DNA of 64,000 bases from Kosakonia arachidis. Its GTDB lineage: Bacteria > Pseudomonadota > Gammaproteobacteria > Enterobacterales > Enterobacteriaceae. Of this stretch, positions 50,641-60,513 are shown one piece after another; position 1 is the stretch's first letter; every line of letters begins with the position of its first letter. The stretch spans positions 1 to 64,000 of the forward strand of contig NZ_FPAU01000013.1 of assembly GCF_900116535.1 (NCBI RefSeq), written 5' to 3'. The position numbers were made by a program, and so were the translations under genes. The notes beneath the pieces were generated by a model, which saw nothing but the letters and a program-made list of their open reading frames with translations, did not search any database and had not been told where the DNA came from.

Positions 50641-50741
50641 GAGAATGGCGCGGCCCCGTCACGCAGGGCGTGACGGCCATCTGCGTGCCGGTGAAACCGG
50701 CACAGTGAAGCGGCGTGGCCGTAGGCCACTGTGAGCGCATA

Positions 50742-50765
50742 AAAAAACCCGCCAGAGGCGAGTTT
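50742..50765 (-). terminator. Rho-independent terminator, minus strand
   Basis: On the minus strand CGCC, TCT, GGCG then GG and seven T, about 30 bases after the stop of the secreted-protein gene at 50796. Confidence 0.75.
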
Positions 50766-50795
50766 AGTCCCAGTAAATCGACTATACGCGAGGAG

Positions 50796-51218
50796 TTAAC
50801 CAGAAATGTGGTTGTAATTGCACCATGCCATAAAGGGGGTGGCGTTGTGATAAGCCCATGTCCACGCATGCATACCAACGTACCGTTCGTGGATTTTGTC
50901 CTGCTCCTCCATCATCTTTTCGTATTCCACATTATTTGTGCTGTTATTGACGGCTTTGTCCATTTCAGCTTTTACGGCAGGAGATGCTTGCAGATAGTCT
51001 TCTGAGTCCTTCACTTTCTGAATAACGCTTATTTTCGCATCATCAGGTTTAACAGCATTGCTCAGCTGATGATTATATTCAGCAGCAGCCTGTACAATAA
51101 TCGAGCTGATTTTACCGCAGTAATCCTGAACCTTCGCTTGTTGTATATCATCCGCAGCCATTGCTGAAGCCGGGAAGATAGACGCTATTAACAGCATCAA
51201 TGCTTTCTTATAAAACAT
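50796..51218 (-). CDS. Secreted/periplasmic protein, unknown
   Basis: 140 residues; a clear signal peptide ('KKALMLLIASIFPASAMAAD'). The mature part has two Cys ('VQDYCGKI' and 'FMAWCNYN'), is helical and acidic. AAGGAT lies before the ATG. Not recognised. Ends in a strong terminator, so probably its own transcript or the last gene after the stb block. Confidence 0.7.
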   Translation of the reverse strand: MFYKKALMLLIASIFPASAMAADDIQQAKVQDYCGKISSIIVQAAAEYNHQLSNAVKPDDAKISVIQKVKDSEDYLQASPAVKAEMDKAVNNSTNNVEYEKMMEEQDKIHERYVGMHAWTWAYHNATPFMAWCNYNHISG

Positions 51219-51259
51219 GAAGTTATCCTTTTATTATCAATGATATATTCTTGTAAGAA

Positions 51260-51517
51260 CTATGTTGTCTTGTTTTCTTCATCAAAGGCAAGTAGCACCC
51301 CCAGACAGACAAGGCTACCGTAGATTACCTGCAGCAGGATGATCGCCCACAGGCTGGCATGATCCAGAATAATCAGCGGAACAATGAACAGGATGCTGAG
51401 CAGCAGCAGCCCCCTCCCCGTCTTTCGCATCCGGCTGTGCAGCTGCGCCTCCGGAACACCGGCGCGGCGCAAAAAGCCGGTAACCAGTTTTTCAGCACTC
51501 TGTTTGATACGTCCCAT
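51260..51517 (-). CDS. Small two-helix membrane protein
   Basis: 85 residues: basic amphipathic start, then two membrane helices ('LLLLSILFIVPLIILDH' and 'LWAIILLQVIYGSLVCLGVLLAF'). Located 15 bases after the stbB-like gene. Unknown function. Confidence 0.6.
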   Translation of the reverse strand: MGRIKQSAEKLVTGFLRRAGVPEAQLHSRMRKTGRGLLLLSILFIVPLIILDHASLWAIILLQVIYGSLVCLGVLLAFDEENKTT

Positions 51518-51532
51518 AGGTGGTCATCCGTT

Positions 51533-52210
51533 TTAAAAATGTTTTTTCATATTCTGACGGAGCACAGACTGCTCAGCAGGCGGTGCGGCCTGCTCCGGGG
51601 GGCTGTCCTCTTTTCCGCCACTGGCCCTGGCTGCTCCTTCAGCGGTACCGGAAACCGTGACGCCGGCAACCTGTGAGGTCAGAAGCCGCAGCGCCTCAAT
51701 ACTGTCGGGAGGAACCGGCATACTGGCCAGCAGACGCGGGAGGCGCGGGTCAAGGGTGTGCAGCGCGAATCCGGCAATAATCAGGTTACGCAGCAGCATG
51801 CCGCGCTGCCGGGAAGGAGTGCCCTCCAGAAGCGCAGCCACCTGCCGGGACTCCGCGCTGTCCGGTAATAACAGCGTGAAGCGCCGGCGATCCGTTTTAT
51901 CCGTCTGGCCGGAAACACTGCCCGTGACGCCAGGCAGCGTCTCTGCCGGCGGAAACAGCGCGCGGTCATACTGCCCGGTCAGCGCAGCAAGCAGACTGAC
52001 CAGCTGACCATACCGCAACTGCCCGTTAAACAACTCCGTCACCAGACCCGGAAGCCGGTTATCTGCCCGGTAAAGCACGCTGCCGGCAATGGCAGCCGTG
52101 CGGATGAATTCTCCCCGCAGCGGCTGGGAGACGGTTTCCAGCGTACCGGCTGCCAGCATGTCGGTACGGTCGTCAGTGTGAAGATAAAAGGAATATTTGC
52201 CTGCAGGCAC
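51533..52210 (-). CDS. stbB: StbB/ParR-like partition adaptor
   Basis: 225 residues, two bases after the stbA stop. The position is that of ParR/StbB, which binds the centromere upstream of stbA and caps the ParM filament. A central ribbon of repeated 'RR.F.L.LP..AES' and helical segments is visible, with a low-complexity C-terminus. It is longer than R1 ParR (117 residues), so the assignment rests on context. Confidence 0.6.
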   Translation of the reverse strand: MPAGKYSFYLHTDDRTDMLAAGTLETVSQPLRGEFIRTAAIAGSVLYRADNRLPGLVTELFNGQLRYGQLVSLLAALTGQYDRALFPPAETLPGVTGSVSGQTDKTDRRRFTLLLPDSAESRQVAALLEGTPSRQRGMLLRNLIIAGFALHTLDPRLPRLLASMPVPPDSIEALRLLTSQVAGVTVSGTAEGAARASGGKEDSPPEQAAPPAEQSVLRQNMKKHF

Positions 52211-52212
52211 GG

Positions 52213-53187
52213 TCAGCCCTCATGGTGATAACGGGCTATCTCTCTGGCAAGAGCCATCTGCGGATCGCTGATGACCTCAATTCGTTCCGCTGACAATGGC
52301 CATGCTTTACGAACGGACGGCTCAATCAGGGCAGCTCCACCACCGACCAGGAAAATCCGGTTCACGTTCCGGTGTCTGGCCAGCTCGCTGACGACCTGAG
52401 AACCCAAGGTGTCGATAGCTTCTTCAATTTTGTCAGTAACATAATCAATTCTGTTCCCATCATTAATGATGCGGTTCAGAAATGCACGATCTTTCCGGTT
52501 GCGTACAACAGTATCTGCAATCAGCGGGCTGGTTTCACTTTCGGCAGCCCGCAGTGCAGCCTGAGCCGCCCGCGTCACCATCGATACCCCGACAGACGGA
52601 TTACCGTGCACCGCGCTGATATCGTCAAACTGACCGACAATCACACCGGCATCAAGCGTGGTACCGCCAATATCGATGATGAGGGTGGTTTCCGATGGCG
52701 CTGGCTTCAGTTCCGCAAGGCGAGTGAAGGCTGCCGGCAGGGATTCCGGCATAACGGTCACATCAGTGATGACAAAGCGTTCACGTTTGTTTACCACAAT
52801 GTCCCGCAGCAGGTTCTCTCGTTTGCGGCGGATATTCACTTCGTTTTTCTGGCAGTCCTGATCGTAGTATTCGCTCAGGGGAAGCGTTACCGTGAGCGTG
52901 ACCTCCTGGGGTACCAGCCCACTGTTCAGCAGAGCATGATGTACCGCCAGCAGATTCAGATCACCGTACTGGTATTCGACGTTTGTTGTCGGCACTGCAT
53001 CACGGCTGACACTATCCCACGTGTACTTCAGGTTTCCGATCTGATAATTGAATGCCCCGGCCCCGAAATCCGCCACTTTCCAGCCATGCCGGAAGGAGTT
53101 CGCCGAGAGGCGGGTCTCCAGCTCGTCGCCGTCAAACCAGGCCAGCTTGACGTTGGTTGAGCCATCGTCACAATATAAATTTATCAT
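52213..53187 (-). CDS. stbA: StbA/ParM actin-like partition ATPase
   Basis: 324 residues, ParM length. 'YCDDGSTNVKLAWF' (phosphate-1 loop), 'TTLIIDIGGTTLDAGVIVG' (phosphate-2) and 'RIFLVGGGAALI' (adenosine loop) show the actin/Hsp70 fold. It polymerises on ATP and pushes plasmid copies apart. 'SRDAVPTTNVEYQYGDLNLLAVHHALL' is typical of plasmid ParM. Its upstream region holds the presumed centromere/promoter. Confidence 0.93.
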   Translation of the reverse strand: MINLYCDDGSTNVKLAWFDGDELETRLSANSFRHGWKVADFGAGAFNYQIGNLKYTWDSVSRDAVPTTNVEYQYGDLNLLAVHHALLNSGLVPQEVTLTVTLPLSEYYDQDCQKNEVNIRRKRENLLRDIVVNKRERFVITDVTVMPESLPAAFTRLAELKPAPSETTLIIDIGGTTLDAGVIVGQFDDISAVHGNPSVGVSMVTRAAQAALRAAESETSPLIADTVVRNRKDRAFLNRIINDGNRIDYVTDKIEEAIDTLGSQVVSELARHRNVNRIFLVGGGAALIEPSVRKAWPLSAERIEVISDPQMALAREIARYHHEG

Positions 53188-53197
53188 AATGCACCTT

Positions 53198-53274
53198 TTA
53201 ATGCTCCCAATTTGAGTACATCTTAAGGGTTGCTCTCATAAATGCAAACATAAAATACTCAATTTAAGCATTAA
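53198..53274 (-). promoter_or_regulatory. stbA promoter/centromere region
   Basis: TTAATGCTCCCAATTTGAGTA (53198-53218) is nearly inverse to TACTCAATTTAAGCATTAA (53256-53274), and further ACTCA words follow to about 53300. ParR-type adaptors bind repeats in exactly this position and also repress the operon. Confidence 0.55.
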
Positions 53275-53478
53275 TAAAAACTCAAAACATATGTACTCAC
53301 TGAGCAAGGAACATACAACAGGGCAGTAGCGGGATCTGCGAACCATGCATCGCCGTTATGCGAAGCCAGTGCCGCTTTCCGTCGCCCCGTTCTGGTAAAA
53401 TTTCCCCTAAAAACTGCGTTTCGGCATAAGAAAGCATGACAAAAAACATCAAGGATACATTTAAAGGAGAATAAAACC

Positions 53479-53772
53479 ATGTATGAAAGCTATACACATC
53501 AGGCAGTACCGTCGAAACGGTACTGAGAACTGCTTGGCACCGCGCTTTGCGTTTTTAATTCAAATAACAGCTTTGTTATTGAAAATATCCTCAATAAAGA
53601 CACAAACAGGAAATACAGCTGGTATGAATTGATTGATAAAACATCGGGGCAACTTGAAGATGAAATAAAAGTAACAATAACTCAGGCTTCAGATGAAAAA
53701 AATATCCAATATTTTCAAATAGTTATATTTAATTCGAAACAGGATAATGCATGGTTATCAGGTTACCGCTGA
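53479..53772 (+). pseudogene. Small gene with an in-frame TGA
   Basis: A strong site (AAAGGAG) precedes 'MYESYTHQAVPSKRY', then TGA at 53524, and the same frame goes on for 81 codons ('ELLGTALCVFNSNNSF', 'KYSWYELIDKTSGQLEDE') to 53772. A single C-to-T change (CGA to TGA) would explain it. Parent family not recognised. Its end overlaps the umuC-like remnant. Confidence 0.6.
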
Positions 53773-53773
53773 A

Positions 53774-54718
53774 ATGGATAATGCGCTCAGATTTGAGGAG
53801 TTCAGCGTGCATCTGCGAGGGCATGTTTATGCCTGTACCCGGCTGACGATCGGCGTCGGAATGGGTCCTACCAAGACGCTGGCTAAATCTGCGCAGTGGG
53901 CATCGAAAGAATGGCCGGTGTTCAGGGGAGTACTGGCACTGACTCCCGGAGATCCGACCCGTACGGCAAATATGCTGTCGCTTCAGCCTGTGCAGGAAAT
54001 CTGGGGGGTGGGCAGCCGTATCGCCCGAAAGCTGAACACGATGGGAATTACTACCGCGCTTCAGCTGGCGCGTGCCAATACCGCCTTTATTCGTAAAAAT
54101 TTTAATGTAGTGCTTGAACGTACAGTCCGGGAACTGAACGGTGAGAGCTGTATTTCGCTTGAGGATACCCCACCGCCGAAACAGCAGATCGTATGTTCCC
54201 GATCGTTCGGTGAACGGATCACGACCTACGACGCCATGCGACAGGCTGTCTGCCAGTACGCAGAGCGCGCTGCCGAAAAATTGCGTGGCGAACACCAGTA
54301 CTGCCGGCATATTTCCGTATTCATTAAAACCTCTCCGTTTGCCACTGAACCCTACTATGGCAACGTGGCAGGCGAAAAACTGCTGACGGCCACTCAGGAC
54401 ACACGTGACATCATTGCAGCCGCTCTGCGTGCGCTGGAACGCATCTGGCGCGACGGCCACCGGTATGCAAAGGCGGGTGTCATGCTCAACGATTTTAGTG
54501 GCTCCGGTATTGCCCGACTGAACCTCTTTGATGAGCAACCTCCCCGCCCTCACAGTCAGGAATTGATGAAAGTAGTCGATGGCATAAATCATTCCGGGCT
54601 TGGCCAGATTTGGTTTGCCGGTCGTGGCATTGCCCCACACTGGAAAATGAAACGGGAGATGCTGAGTCCAGTATACACAACGCGCTGGAAAGAACAGCCT
54701 CTTGCCCGCATTGGCTGA
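53774..54718 (+). pseudogene. UmuC/MucB/ImpB-like Y-family polymerase, N-terminally truncated
   Basis: About 315 residues match the part after residue 100 of plasmid UmuC homologues: 'LTIGVGMGPTKTLAKSAQWASKEW', 'VQEIWGVGSRIARKLNTMGITTALQLA' (helix-hairpin-helix), 'RTVRELNGESCISLED' and the little-finger domain. The palm residues that bind metal (N-terminal Asp and the SIDE motif) are gone, so no polymerase activity is expected. No umuD-like gene is present. The join lies at about 53770. Confidence 0.85.
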
Positions 54719-54807
54719 GGTGAGTAATCCGGGCACGAATGTCTCATAAGCACGGCAGGACGCCGTGCGTTGGCTCGATCTGACTATATGCACGGGATAA
54801 AACCGGT

Positions 54808-54854
54808 AACCCGGTACAGCTGGACAGGGTTTATCTGTCCGGGTGTACCGGGTT
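54808..54854. other. Strong cruciform near the replication origin
   Basis: AACCCGGTAC..GGACAG then CTGTCC..GTACCGGGTT: two perfectly paired blocks (10 and 6 bases) with 4-base internal bulges and a 7-base loop. It lies 75 bases before the origin's DnaA box. It could be a terminator for the gene before, or a primosome/ori accessory site. Confidence 0.55.
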
Positions 54855-55038
54855 GGGCAAGCCCGGAGGAACCGGGCGCGGCAGCTGTACTTTGATCTCG
54901 ATGTTGTCCCCCGTGTAGTAAAACTTTTTATCCACATATCCACTGGCTATTTTTATAAGATCTTTTTACTAAGGTTTTTAGATCTACCTTTTTAGATAGG
55001 CCGCTGGACCAGAGCTGGAGGAGCTTCCAGCGTAGTGT

Positions 55039-55132
55039 GTGTGACAATTCACCCTTAGCCTGTGACAATCTGCCCTCAACAGAGGGGTGTAAGCGTGACA
55101 AAACACCCTCAACTCTGTGACAAATTGCCCTC
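55039..55132 (+). repeat. Four RepE iterons upstream of repE (incB-type)
   Basis: Four direct copies of TGTGACAA-[2]-[T/A]GCCCTC-like words at spacings of about 22 bases. Monomeric RepE binds these to open the origin. Confidence 0.85.
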
Positions 55133-55168
55133 GGTTATAGAGCAGAATCACAGGCTTATTCATGTCGG

Positions 55169-55212
55169 TTGACTATCTTTGAATAAATGTGACAATCTCA
55201 GGACTTGTCACA
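55169..55212 (+). promoter_or_regulatory. repE promoter/operator
   Basis: TGTGACAA (55188-55195) and TTGTCACA (55205-55212) form a perfect 8-base inverted repeat, the expected site for the RepE dimer. TTGACT at 55169 may be the -35 element. RepE dimers repress their own gene here. Confidence 0.75.
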
Positions 55213-55217
55213 CTTAA

Positions 55218-55989
<772 letters not shown>

Positions 55990-55991
<2 letters not shown>

Positions 55992-56335
55992 GGGCAGAAT
56001 GTCACACATGGCCCTTTAGAAAAAGGGCTGTTTGTCACACTTGGTTTCTTCAGAAATTGCACACCAAAATCTGCAATAAGTCTATGAGGGCAATTTGTCA
56101 CACTTGTGATGGCCGATTTCATACGCGTTGTGACAAATTGCCCTGAAATCTGCTCAGCAATAAGTGCAATTTGTCACCGGAACTGCGTAAGGTCCTTACT
56201 TTCACGGTAAGGGTTATTTGTCACAAATCACAGCTGTGACCACTCAGGGCTATTTGTCACAAATGGCTGAACATGCCTGTGAGGGCAATTTGTCACAGAT
56301 GGATGGACATGCCTGTGAGGGCGATTTGTCACAGA
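55990..56335 (+). repeat. Nine RepE iterons downstream of repE (incC-type)
   Basis: Copies of AGGGC.ATTTGTCACA start at about 55990, 56024, 56087, 56163, 56209, 56245, 56281 and 56317, with one inverted copy at about 56128. The last three are 36 bases apart in near-identical units. Such iterons titrate RepE, handcuff origins and set copy number and incompatibility. Confidence 0.88.
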
Positions 56336-56562
56336 TGTCTGTTGGCCACCTTTATTGGACTTCAAATACGGTTCGCCAAAAGTAAGTGTCTACATGGGCT
56401 GACCTCTCTGCCACATCCCTCCACGGTGTAAATATATGTGGTTCAATTAACCGGACCTTCCAGATTAGCATCGTAAAATTCTTTTCATTCGCCAGGCCGC
56501 CAGGCTCTTTAAATCCCTGACGGAGTGAACAAGCTGTTACGGGATCTATGCGATTTTCATAA

Positions 56563-56718
56563 TTCACACATCATAAGTATGAAGTAATAAAATAAATATA
56601 ACATGTATGATTTCATACAAATGAAATCATAAGTATGAAATAATACATCATAAATATTCTCAGCTTATTGACATTAGAATACAGGCAAGTTAATAAATCA
56701 TACTTCACAAATCATACT
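56563..56718 (+). promoter_or_regulatory. Operator/centromere repeats upstream of parA
   Basis: Several direct and inverted copies of TCATAAGTATGAA-like words lie in this AT-rich stretch, related to the tandem repeats after the partner gene. They probably serve as operator for autoregulation and as part of the centromere. 56340-56562 holds no supportable gene. Confidence 0.65.
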
Positions 56719-56731
56719 TATGAGGCTTGGA

Positions 56732-57367
56732 ATGATTACAGTCATCGGTGGTAACAAAGGTGGGTCAGGAAAGACAACAACCGCAGTGAATATTGCCGTT
56801 GCGCTGGCGCTTAAAGGGCAAGATGTTTGCTTACTGAATGCTGATTTGCAGCGTTCCGCTGCAAAATGGCATGCGGAGCGTGAAGCAGCAAATATAAAAC
56901 CCACAATCACTTTGATAGAAAAATTCGACAACCTGACATCCACCTTACGTGCCCTCGATGAAAAGTATTCTCATGTCATCGTGGACGTTGCAGGACGTAA
57001 CTCGCGTGAATTTATAACTAGCGGTGTTGCTGCGCACCAGATAATTGCTCCTTTGCAATGCTCGCAACCTGATCTGGACACGCTTGTAGAACTACAACAA
57101 CAGATTGAAGCAATGCGAGATCTTAATCCTGACCTTAAGGTTTTTTGCCTCCAGAGTATGGGAACGACCAACCCAGTATTACGAGGCAACGAGAGAAAGG
57201 AATTTCTTGAGTATCTTGAAGAATTTCCAACAATCAAAACAATGGAAACCGTCATTTGCTTCCGTAAGGTGTACAGAGATTGTATGAGTAACGGAACCGG
57301 AGTGTTGGAAACTGAAAACAAAGCTGCAATTGAAGAGATTGAGCAACTGGTGTCAGAGGTATTTTGA
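56732..57367 (+). CDS. parA: ParA-family partition ATPase (small, type Ib)
   Basis: 211 residues from the ATG at 56732 (GAGG upstream; an ATG 12 bases earlier is also open). 'GGNKGGSGKTTTAVNIA' is the deviant Walker A with the signature Lys, 'HVIVDVAGRNSREF' the Walker B. No N-terminal helix-turn-helix, hence type Ib (ParF/StbB-like). Works with the small gene 2 bases downstream. Confidence 0.9.
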   Translation: MITVIGGNKGGSGKTTTAVNIAVALALKGQDVCLLNADLQRSAAKWHAEREAANIKPTITLIEKFDNLTSTLRALDEKYSHVIVDVAGRNSREFITSGVAAHQIIAPLQCSQPDLDTLVELQQQIEAMRDLNPDLKVFCLQSMGTTNPVLRGNERKEFLEYLEEFPTIKTMETVICFRKVYRDCMSNGTGVLETENKAAIEEIEQLVSEVF

Positions 57368-57369
57368 TC

Positions 57370-57678
57370 ATGGTAAAAAAACCCAGCATGCAGGCTTCAG
57401 CAACCCGGACGAGTGTAACAGACGAAGAGGCAGATGCGCTTGCACGACGTCTGTCAGATAAGCCATATGGCTCGCCTGAAAAAATTGAAGAAGTGAAGCC
57501 AGAACAAGAGAAGCAGTGCCGCACAACGATATCTCTTGGGGAGTCGATGTTACGAAAAACAGAAGACCTTGCGCTTCAAAACAAACGAAACGGTAGAGAC
57601 CCTAAAAACGTAAGCGCGATAGTCAGAGAAGCTCTGGAACTGTACTTTGAAAAACTCTCTAAAAATATGAATTCATAA
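57370..57678 (+). CDS. ParG/ParB-type ribbon-helix-helix centromere-binding protein
   Basis: 102 residues from the ATG at 57370. A disordered, charged N-terminus (about 1-55) and a C-terminal ribbon-helix-helix ('CRTTISLGESMLRKTEDLAL', 'VSAIVREALELYFEKL') is the ParG-like layout: the tail stimulates ParA ATPase, the ribbon binds repeats. Tandem 14-base repeats begin at its 3' end. Confidence 0.82.
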   Translation: MVKKPSMQASATRTSVTDEEADALARRLSDKPYGSPEKIEEVKPEQEKQCRTTISLGESMLRKTEDLALQNKRNGRDPKNVSAIVREALELYFEKLSKNMNS

Positions 57679-57727
57679 GTATTACTTCATAAGTATCACT
57701 TCATAAATATTACTTCATAAGTGTGAG
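57672..57727 (+). repeat. Four tandem 14-base repeats, presumed parS
   Basis: TTCATAAGTATTAC, TTCATAAGTATCAC, TTCATAAATATTAC, TTCATAAGTGTGAG in uninterrupted tandem. The spacing and place directly after the ribbon-helix-helix gene suit a centromere. Confidence 0.8.
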
Positions 57728-57768
57728 TTGTTAAGTATTAATAGGCCTTCTCTGCGGAGGCTTATCAT

Positions 57769-59109
57769 TCAATCGTCAAGATTCATGAATATGCCAAAAA
57801 CATGTCTCGAGAAAGTTTTATCAAGTTCCAGTGGCCAGCGGGGAGGGTCTGTCTGAAGTAACCCCAGCTGACGCATTCCTTTGTGCTGTTCCGCTTTTCT
57901 CACACAGTAGTCATCGTCGGTGTACCCCATCGTTTCGACCACTACAGTATGCTGTTTTCCACCTGGCTTGCTGGCTGTAATAATGAAATCCGGCAGCACA
58001 AATCCTTTTTCGCCATCAACATTAACCTCGGTATCAAAGAGCGGTTTTTCCAGGCTCAGCGCCGGTGTGCCCGGTTTTTTGGCCAGCCAGACCGCAACTT
58101 CAGACAGACTTTCGAGAGTGGTACGCTCAAGACCGCTGTCGACCGGTAGCGGACATCCACGGCGGAAGAGGGCATGCGCATACCCTTCACTGCAGATAAC
58201 CATGCCGTCGATTCCCCGTCGGAAGGCCAGAATGACCCAGTAAGGCGGTCGTGCACCGTCCTGCGCTTCGCCATTAATGCTGACCCCGCGCTCAGGACGA
58301 AACGGCAGTTCTCCCCCAGGCCAGCGAAACAGGACTTCATCTCGGGTGACCTGATCGGACATAAAAATCTGAAAGAACATCCTCGTCTTGCCCGCTGGCC
58401 AGTGAGTATCCGGGCGCTCCAGTTCCTGCATAAGCTTCTTCCTGCCGTTCTCACTCATAGCCGGTGAAAAACGTACTATCTCCGAAAGCTTACGACCGCG
58501 GATAAACTCGATATTTTCGGTGACAGTCCGAAGCGCATTTATGGAATCCATGACACCCCGGGAGGGAAGGGGATGCAACGTGGCCAGACGGTTAAGTCCA
58601 GCGTCCTCAATCAGGGAAAGCAGCAGGCGCGCAATCCGCGAGCGGCGCGTACGGCGGGTGCGATCATCTGCCGGTGCGACCGGACGCCCCGGTGCCTTAA
58701 TCCGGGTGTCGGTGTCATCCAGCGGCAGAAAATCCCGGTAACTGATGCGACGGCTGCCGGCAGTTTTCCGGGTTCCGGAAGAAGTGGCACCGGCATCACC
58801 ACTGAACGGACGGTACATCGCGCAGTCAGGCGCATGCTCATGGTTAAACCCGGACAGGAAAAGCGTCCCAGTGTCCTGCATCAGGTTGGCGCTGTTCATC
58901 GCCGGTGAATCGCCCGGCACACAGTCACACTGCAGCCAAGTTTCCCGCTGACGCATCTCCCGGAGCACCTTTTCCGCTAGCTCGTACTGCTCACGCCCTG
59001 TGGAAACCCGCCGCCCGGCAACGTTCTTGATGGCCGTTTCTTCGTCGTCGTCCAGCCAGCGGATGAGACCGCCCCGGGGAGCTTTCTTTCGGACAAGTTT
59101 CATGACCAT
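57769..59109 (-). CDS. Conserved plasmid protein (possibly DUF1173-like)
   Basis: 446 residues. Near the N-terminus 'WLQCDCVPGDSP' and 'NHEHAPDCAMYRPF' suggest a Cys/His metal site; the C-terminal third ('FDTEVNVDGEKGFVLPDFIITAS', 'VVVETMGYTDDDYCVRKAEQHKGMRQLG') has the D...E.MG...D.Y...K pattern of a restriction-endonuclease-like fold. The Cys cluster plus this C-terminus resembles DUF1173 proteins; I am not certain. Convergent to the par operon. Confidence 0.5.
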   Translation of the reverse strand: MVMKLVRKKAPRGGLIRWLDDDEETAIKNVAGRRVSTGREQYELAEKVLREMRQRETWLQCDCVPGDSPAMNSANLMQDTGTLFLSGFNHEHAPDCAMYRPFSGDAGATSSGTRKTAGSRRISYRDFLPLDDTDTRIKAPGRPVAPADDRTRRTRRSRIARLLLSLIEDAGLNRLATLHPLPSRGVMDSINALRTVTENIEFIRGRKLSEIVRFSPAMSENGRKKLMQELERPDTHWPAGKTRMFFQIFMSDQVTRDEVLFRWPGGELPFRPERGVSINGEAQDGARPPYWVILAFRRGIDGMVICSEGYAHALFRRGCPLPVDSGLERTTLESLSEVAVWLAKKPGTPALSLEKPLFDTEVNVDGEKGFVLPDFIITASKPGGKQHTVVVETMGYTDDDYCVRKAEQHKGMRQLGLLQTDPPRWPLELDKTFSRHVFGIFMNLDD

Positions 59110-59419
59110 ACAGAACAGGTTCCTTTTCTGTGTGATGAAGTCGCCTACGGAATTGATGTCCTGGATAGCAGATCACCAAGCGGCTCGGTCAGGAGTGATC
59201 CAGTGCAAAGCCATTATAATCGTCAAGAAAGCTCCGAGCGAGAATGCGCATATCATCTAATTCTCTGACTTATTTGGACACTACGGTAATTCTGACCAGA
59301 CTACTATCGGTGAATGTCAGAACTGTGCAATCACGACTCTCACCCGTCATTCGAGATCCTTCACGCAATGTCGCTTATAACGTCATTAGGGTTATGCACT
59401 AAGTCCTCTGGGACATTCC

Positions 59420-59490
59420 TTCTTCAAATCAAAAAGACTTGATAACAGGTCTTTTATATTCATACTATATGACCTGTTAAACAGTCTTAT
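59420..59490 (+). promoter_or_regulatory. Promoter/operator of the toxin-antitoxin pair
   Basis: AAGACTTGATAACAGGTCTT and, 20 bases on, GACCTGTTAAACAGTCTT are related inverted elements. A promoter TTGATA-18-TACTAT overlaps them. Typical of autorepression by antitoxin and complex. 59110-59419 holds no supportable gene. Confidence 0.65.
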
Positions 59491-59500
59491 GAGGTGTCAT

Positions 59501-59752
59501 ATGCCCAGCATCATCCTGAGCGAAACCAGCGCCAGTGTCAGTGAACTGAAAAAAAACCCGATGGCTACAGTCAGCGCAGGGAACGGTTTTCCAGTTGCAA
59601 TCCTGAACCGCAACCAGCCCGCTTTTTACTGTGTCCCGGCGGAGCTGTATGAAAAAATGCTCGATGCCCTGGATGACCAGGAACTGGTGAAACTGGTAAC
59701 AGAACGCAGCAACCAGCAGCTACTCGACGTGGATCTGGATAGCTATCTATGA
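59501..59752 (+). CDS. stbD: StbD-like antitoxin (Phd/YefM-RelB type)
   Basis: 83 residues from the ATG at 59501 (GAGGTG 5 bases before; an ATG at 59489 overlaps that site). 'SETSASVSELKKNPMATVSAGNGFPVAILNRNQPAFYCVPAELYEKM' is the Phd/YefM fold; the C-terminus wraps the toxin. Overlaps the toxin start (ATGA). Confidence 0.9.
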   Translation: MPSIILSETSASVSELKKNPMATVSAGNGFPVAILNRNQPAFYCVPAELYEKMLDALDDQELVKLVTERSNQQLLDVDLDSYL

Positions 59753-60036
59753 GCTACGCAGTTAAATTCAGGGAAGATGCACTGAAAGAGTGGCAAAAGC
59801 TGGATAAGACCATTCAGCAGCAATTTGCCAAGAAGCTAAAAAAATGCAGTGAAAATCCTCATATCCCTTCAGCAAAACTTAGAGGGATAAAGGACTGCTA
59901 CAAAATAAAACTTCGTGCGTCGGGTTTTCGTCTGGTTTATCAGGTGATCGATAATGAGTTAATTATTGCTGTCGTTGCTGTTGGCAAGCGTGAACGCAGC
60001 GATGTATATAATCTTGCAAGTGAACGAATGCGGTAA
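59749..60036 (+). CDS. stbE: StbE-like toxin (RelE/ParE superfamily)
   Basis: 95 residues. 'VKFREDALKEWQKLDKTIQQQFAKKLKK', 'AKLRGIKDCYKIKLRASGFRLVYQV' and 'VVAVGKRERSDVY' are RelE landmarks with the basic Arg/Lys set and C-terminal Tyr used for mRNA cleavage on the ribosome. Addiction module for plasmid retention. Confidence 0.9.
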   Translation: MSYAVKFREDALKEWQKLDKTIQQQFAKKLKKCSENPHIPSAKLRGIKDCYKIKLRASGFRLVYQVIDNELIIAVVAVGKRERSDVYNLASERMR

Positions 60037-60092
60037 AGGATAGAGAAATGACAATTGCATTGAGTATTTTTCTTGCGGTCATACCAATGCTC

Positions 60093-60480
60093 TGAATCGC
60101 CACGGATAATCTAGACACTTGTGAGCCGTTGATTATATTGATTTTCATATTCCGTAGGTGGCATCAGATCACTCGGACCATGCCGACACTTACTGCTATA
60201 AAAGATTTTGATGTAATCAAAAATATCACTGTGGGCTTATTCCCGCGTTCCGTAGATCTTCTTCTTTATCCGTTCGCGCTTCAGTAGCTGGAAAAAACTT
60301 TCTGCAGCTGCGTTGTCGTGACAGTTGCCGCGACGGCTCATACTGCCCTCCAGCCCGTATGATATCAGGAACGGCTGCCACTCATGGCTTGTGTACTGAC
60401 TACCTTGATCAAAATGAACCAGCACCTCTTTTTGAGGATTACGTCGCCGTACGGCAATCAGAAGCGTATTCAGGACAATA
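60093..60480 (-). mobile_element. 3' remnant of an IS3-family element
   Basis: The tip TGAATCGCCACGGATAATC at 60093 matches (inverted) that ending at 29497. OrfB C-terminus on the minus strand: 'VHFDQGSQYTSHEWQPFL', 'GNCHDNAAAESFFQLLKRERIKKKIYGTRE'. It ends just before the traX-like gene. Confidence 0.78.
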
Positions 60481-60513
60481 TTTTTCGTGTGGGTAGACCA
60501 GAAAAGGAAATAA

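Noticed and set aside
53729..54943. 404-residue minus-strand open frame
   Set aside because: Antisense to the clearly recognisable UmuC-like sequence; no protein-like pattern.
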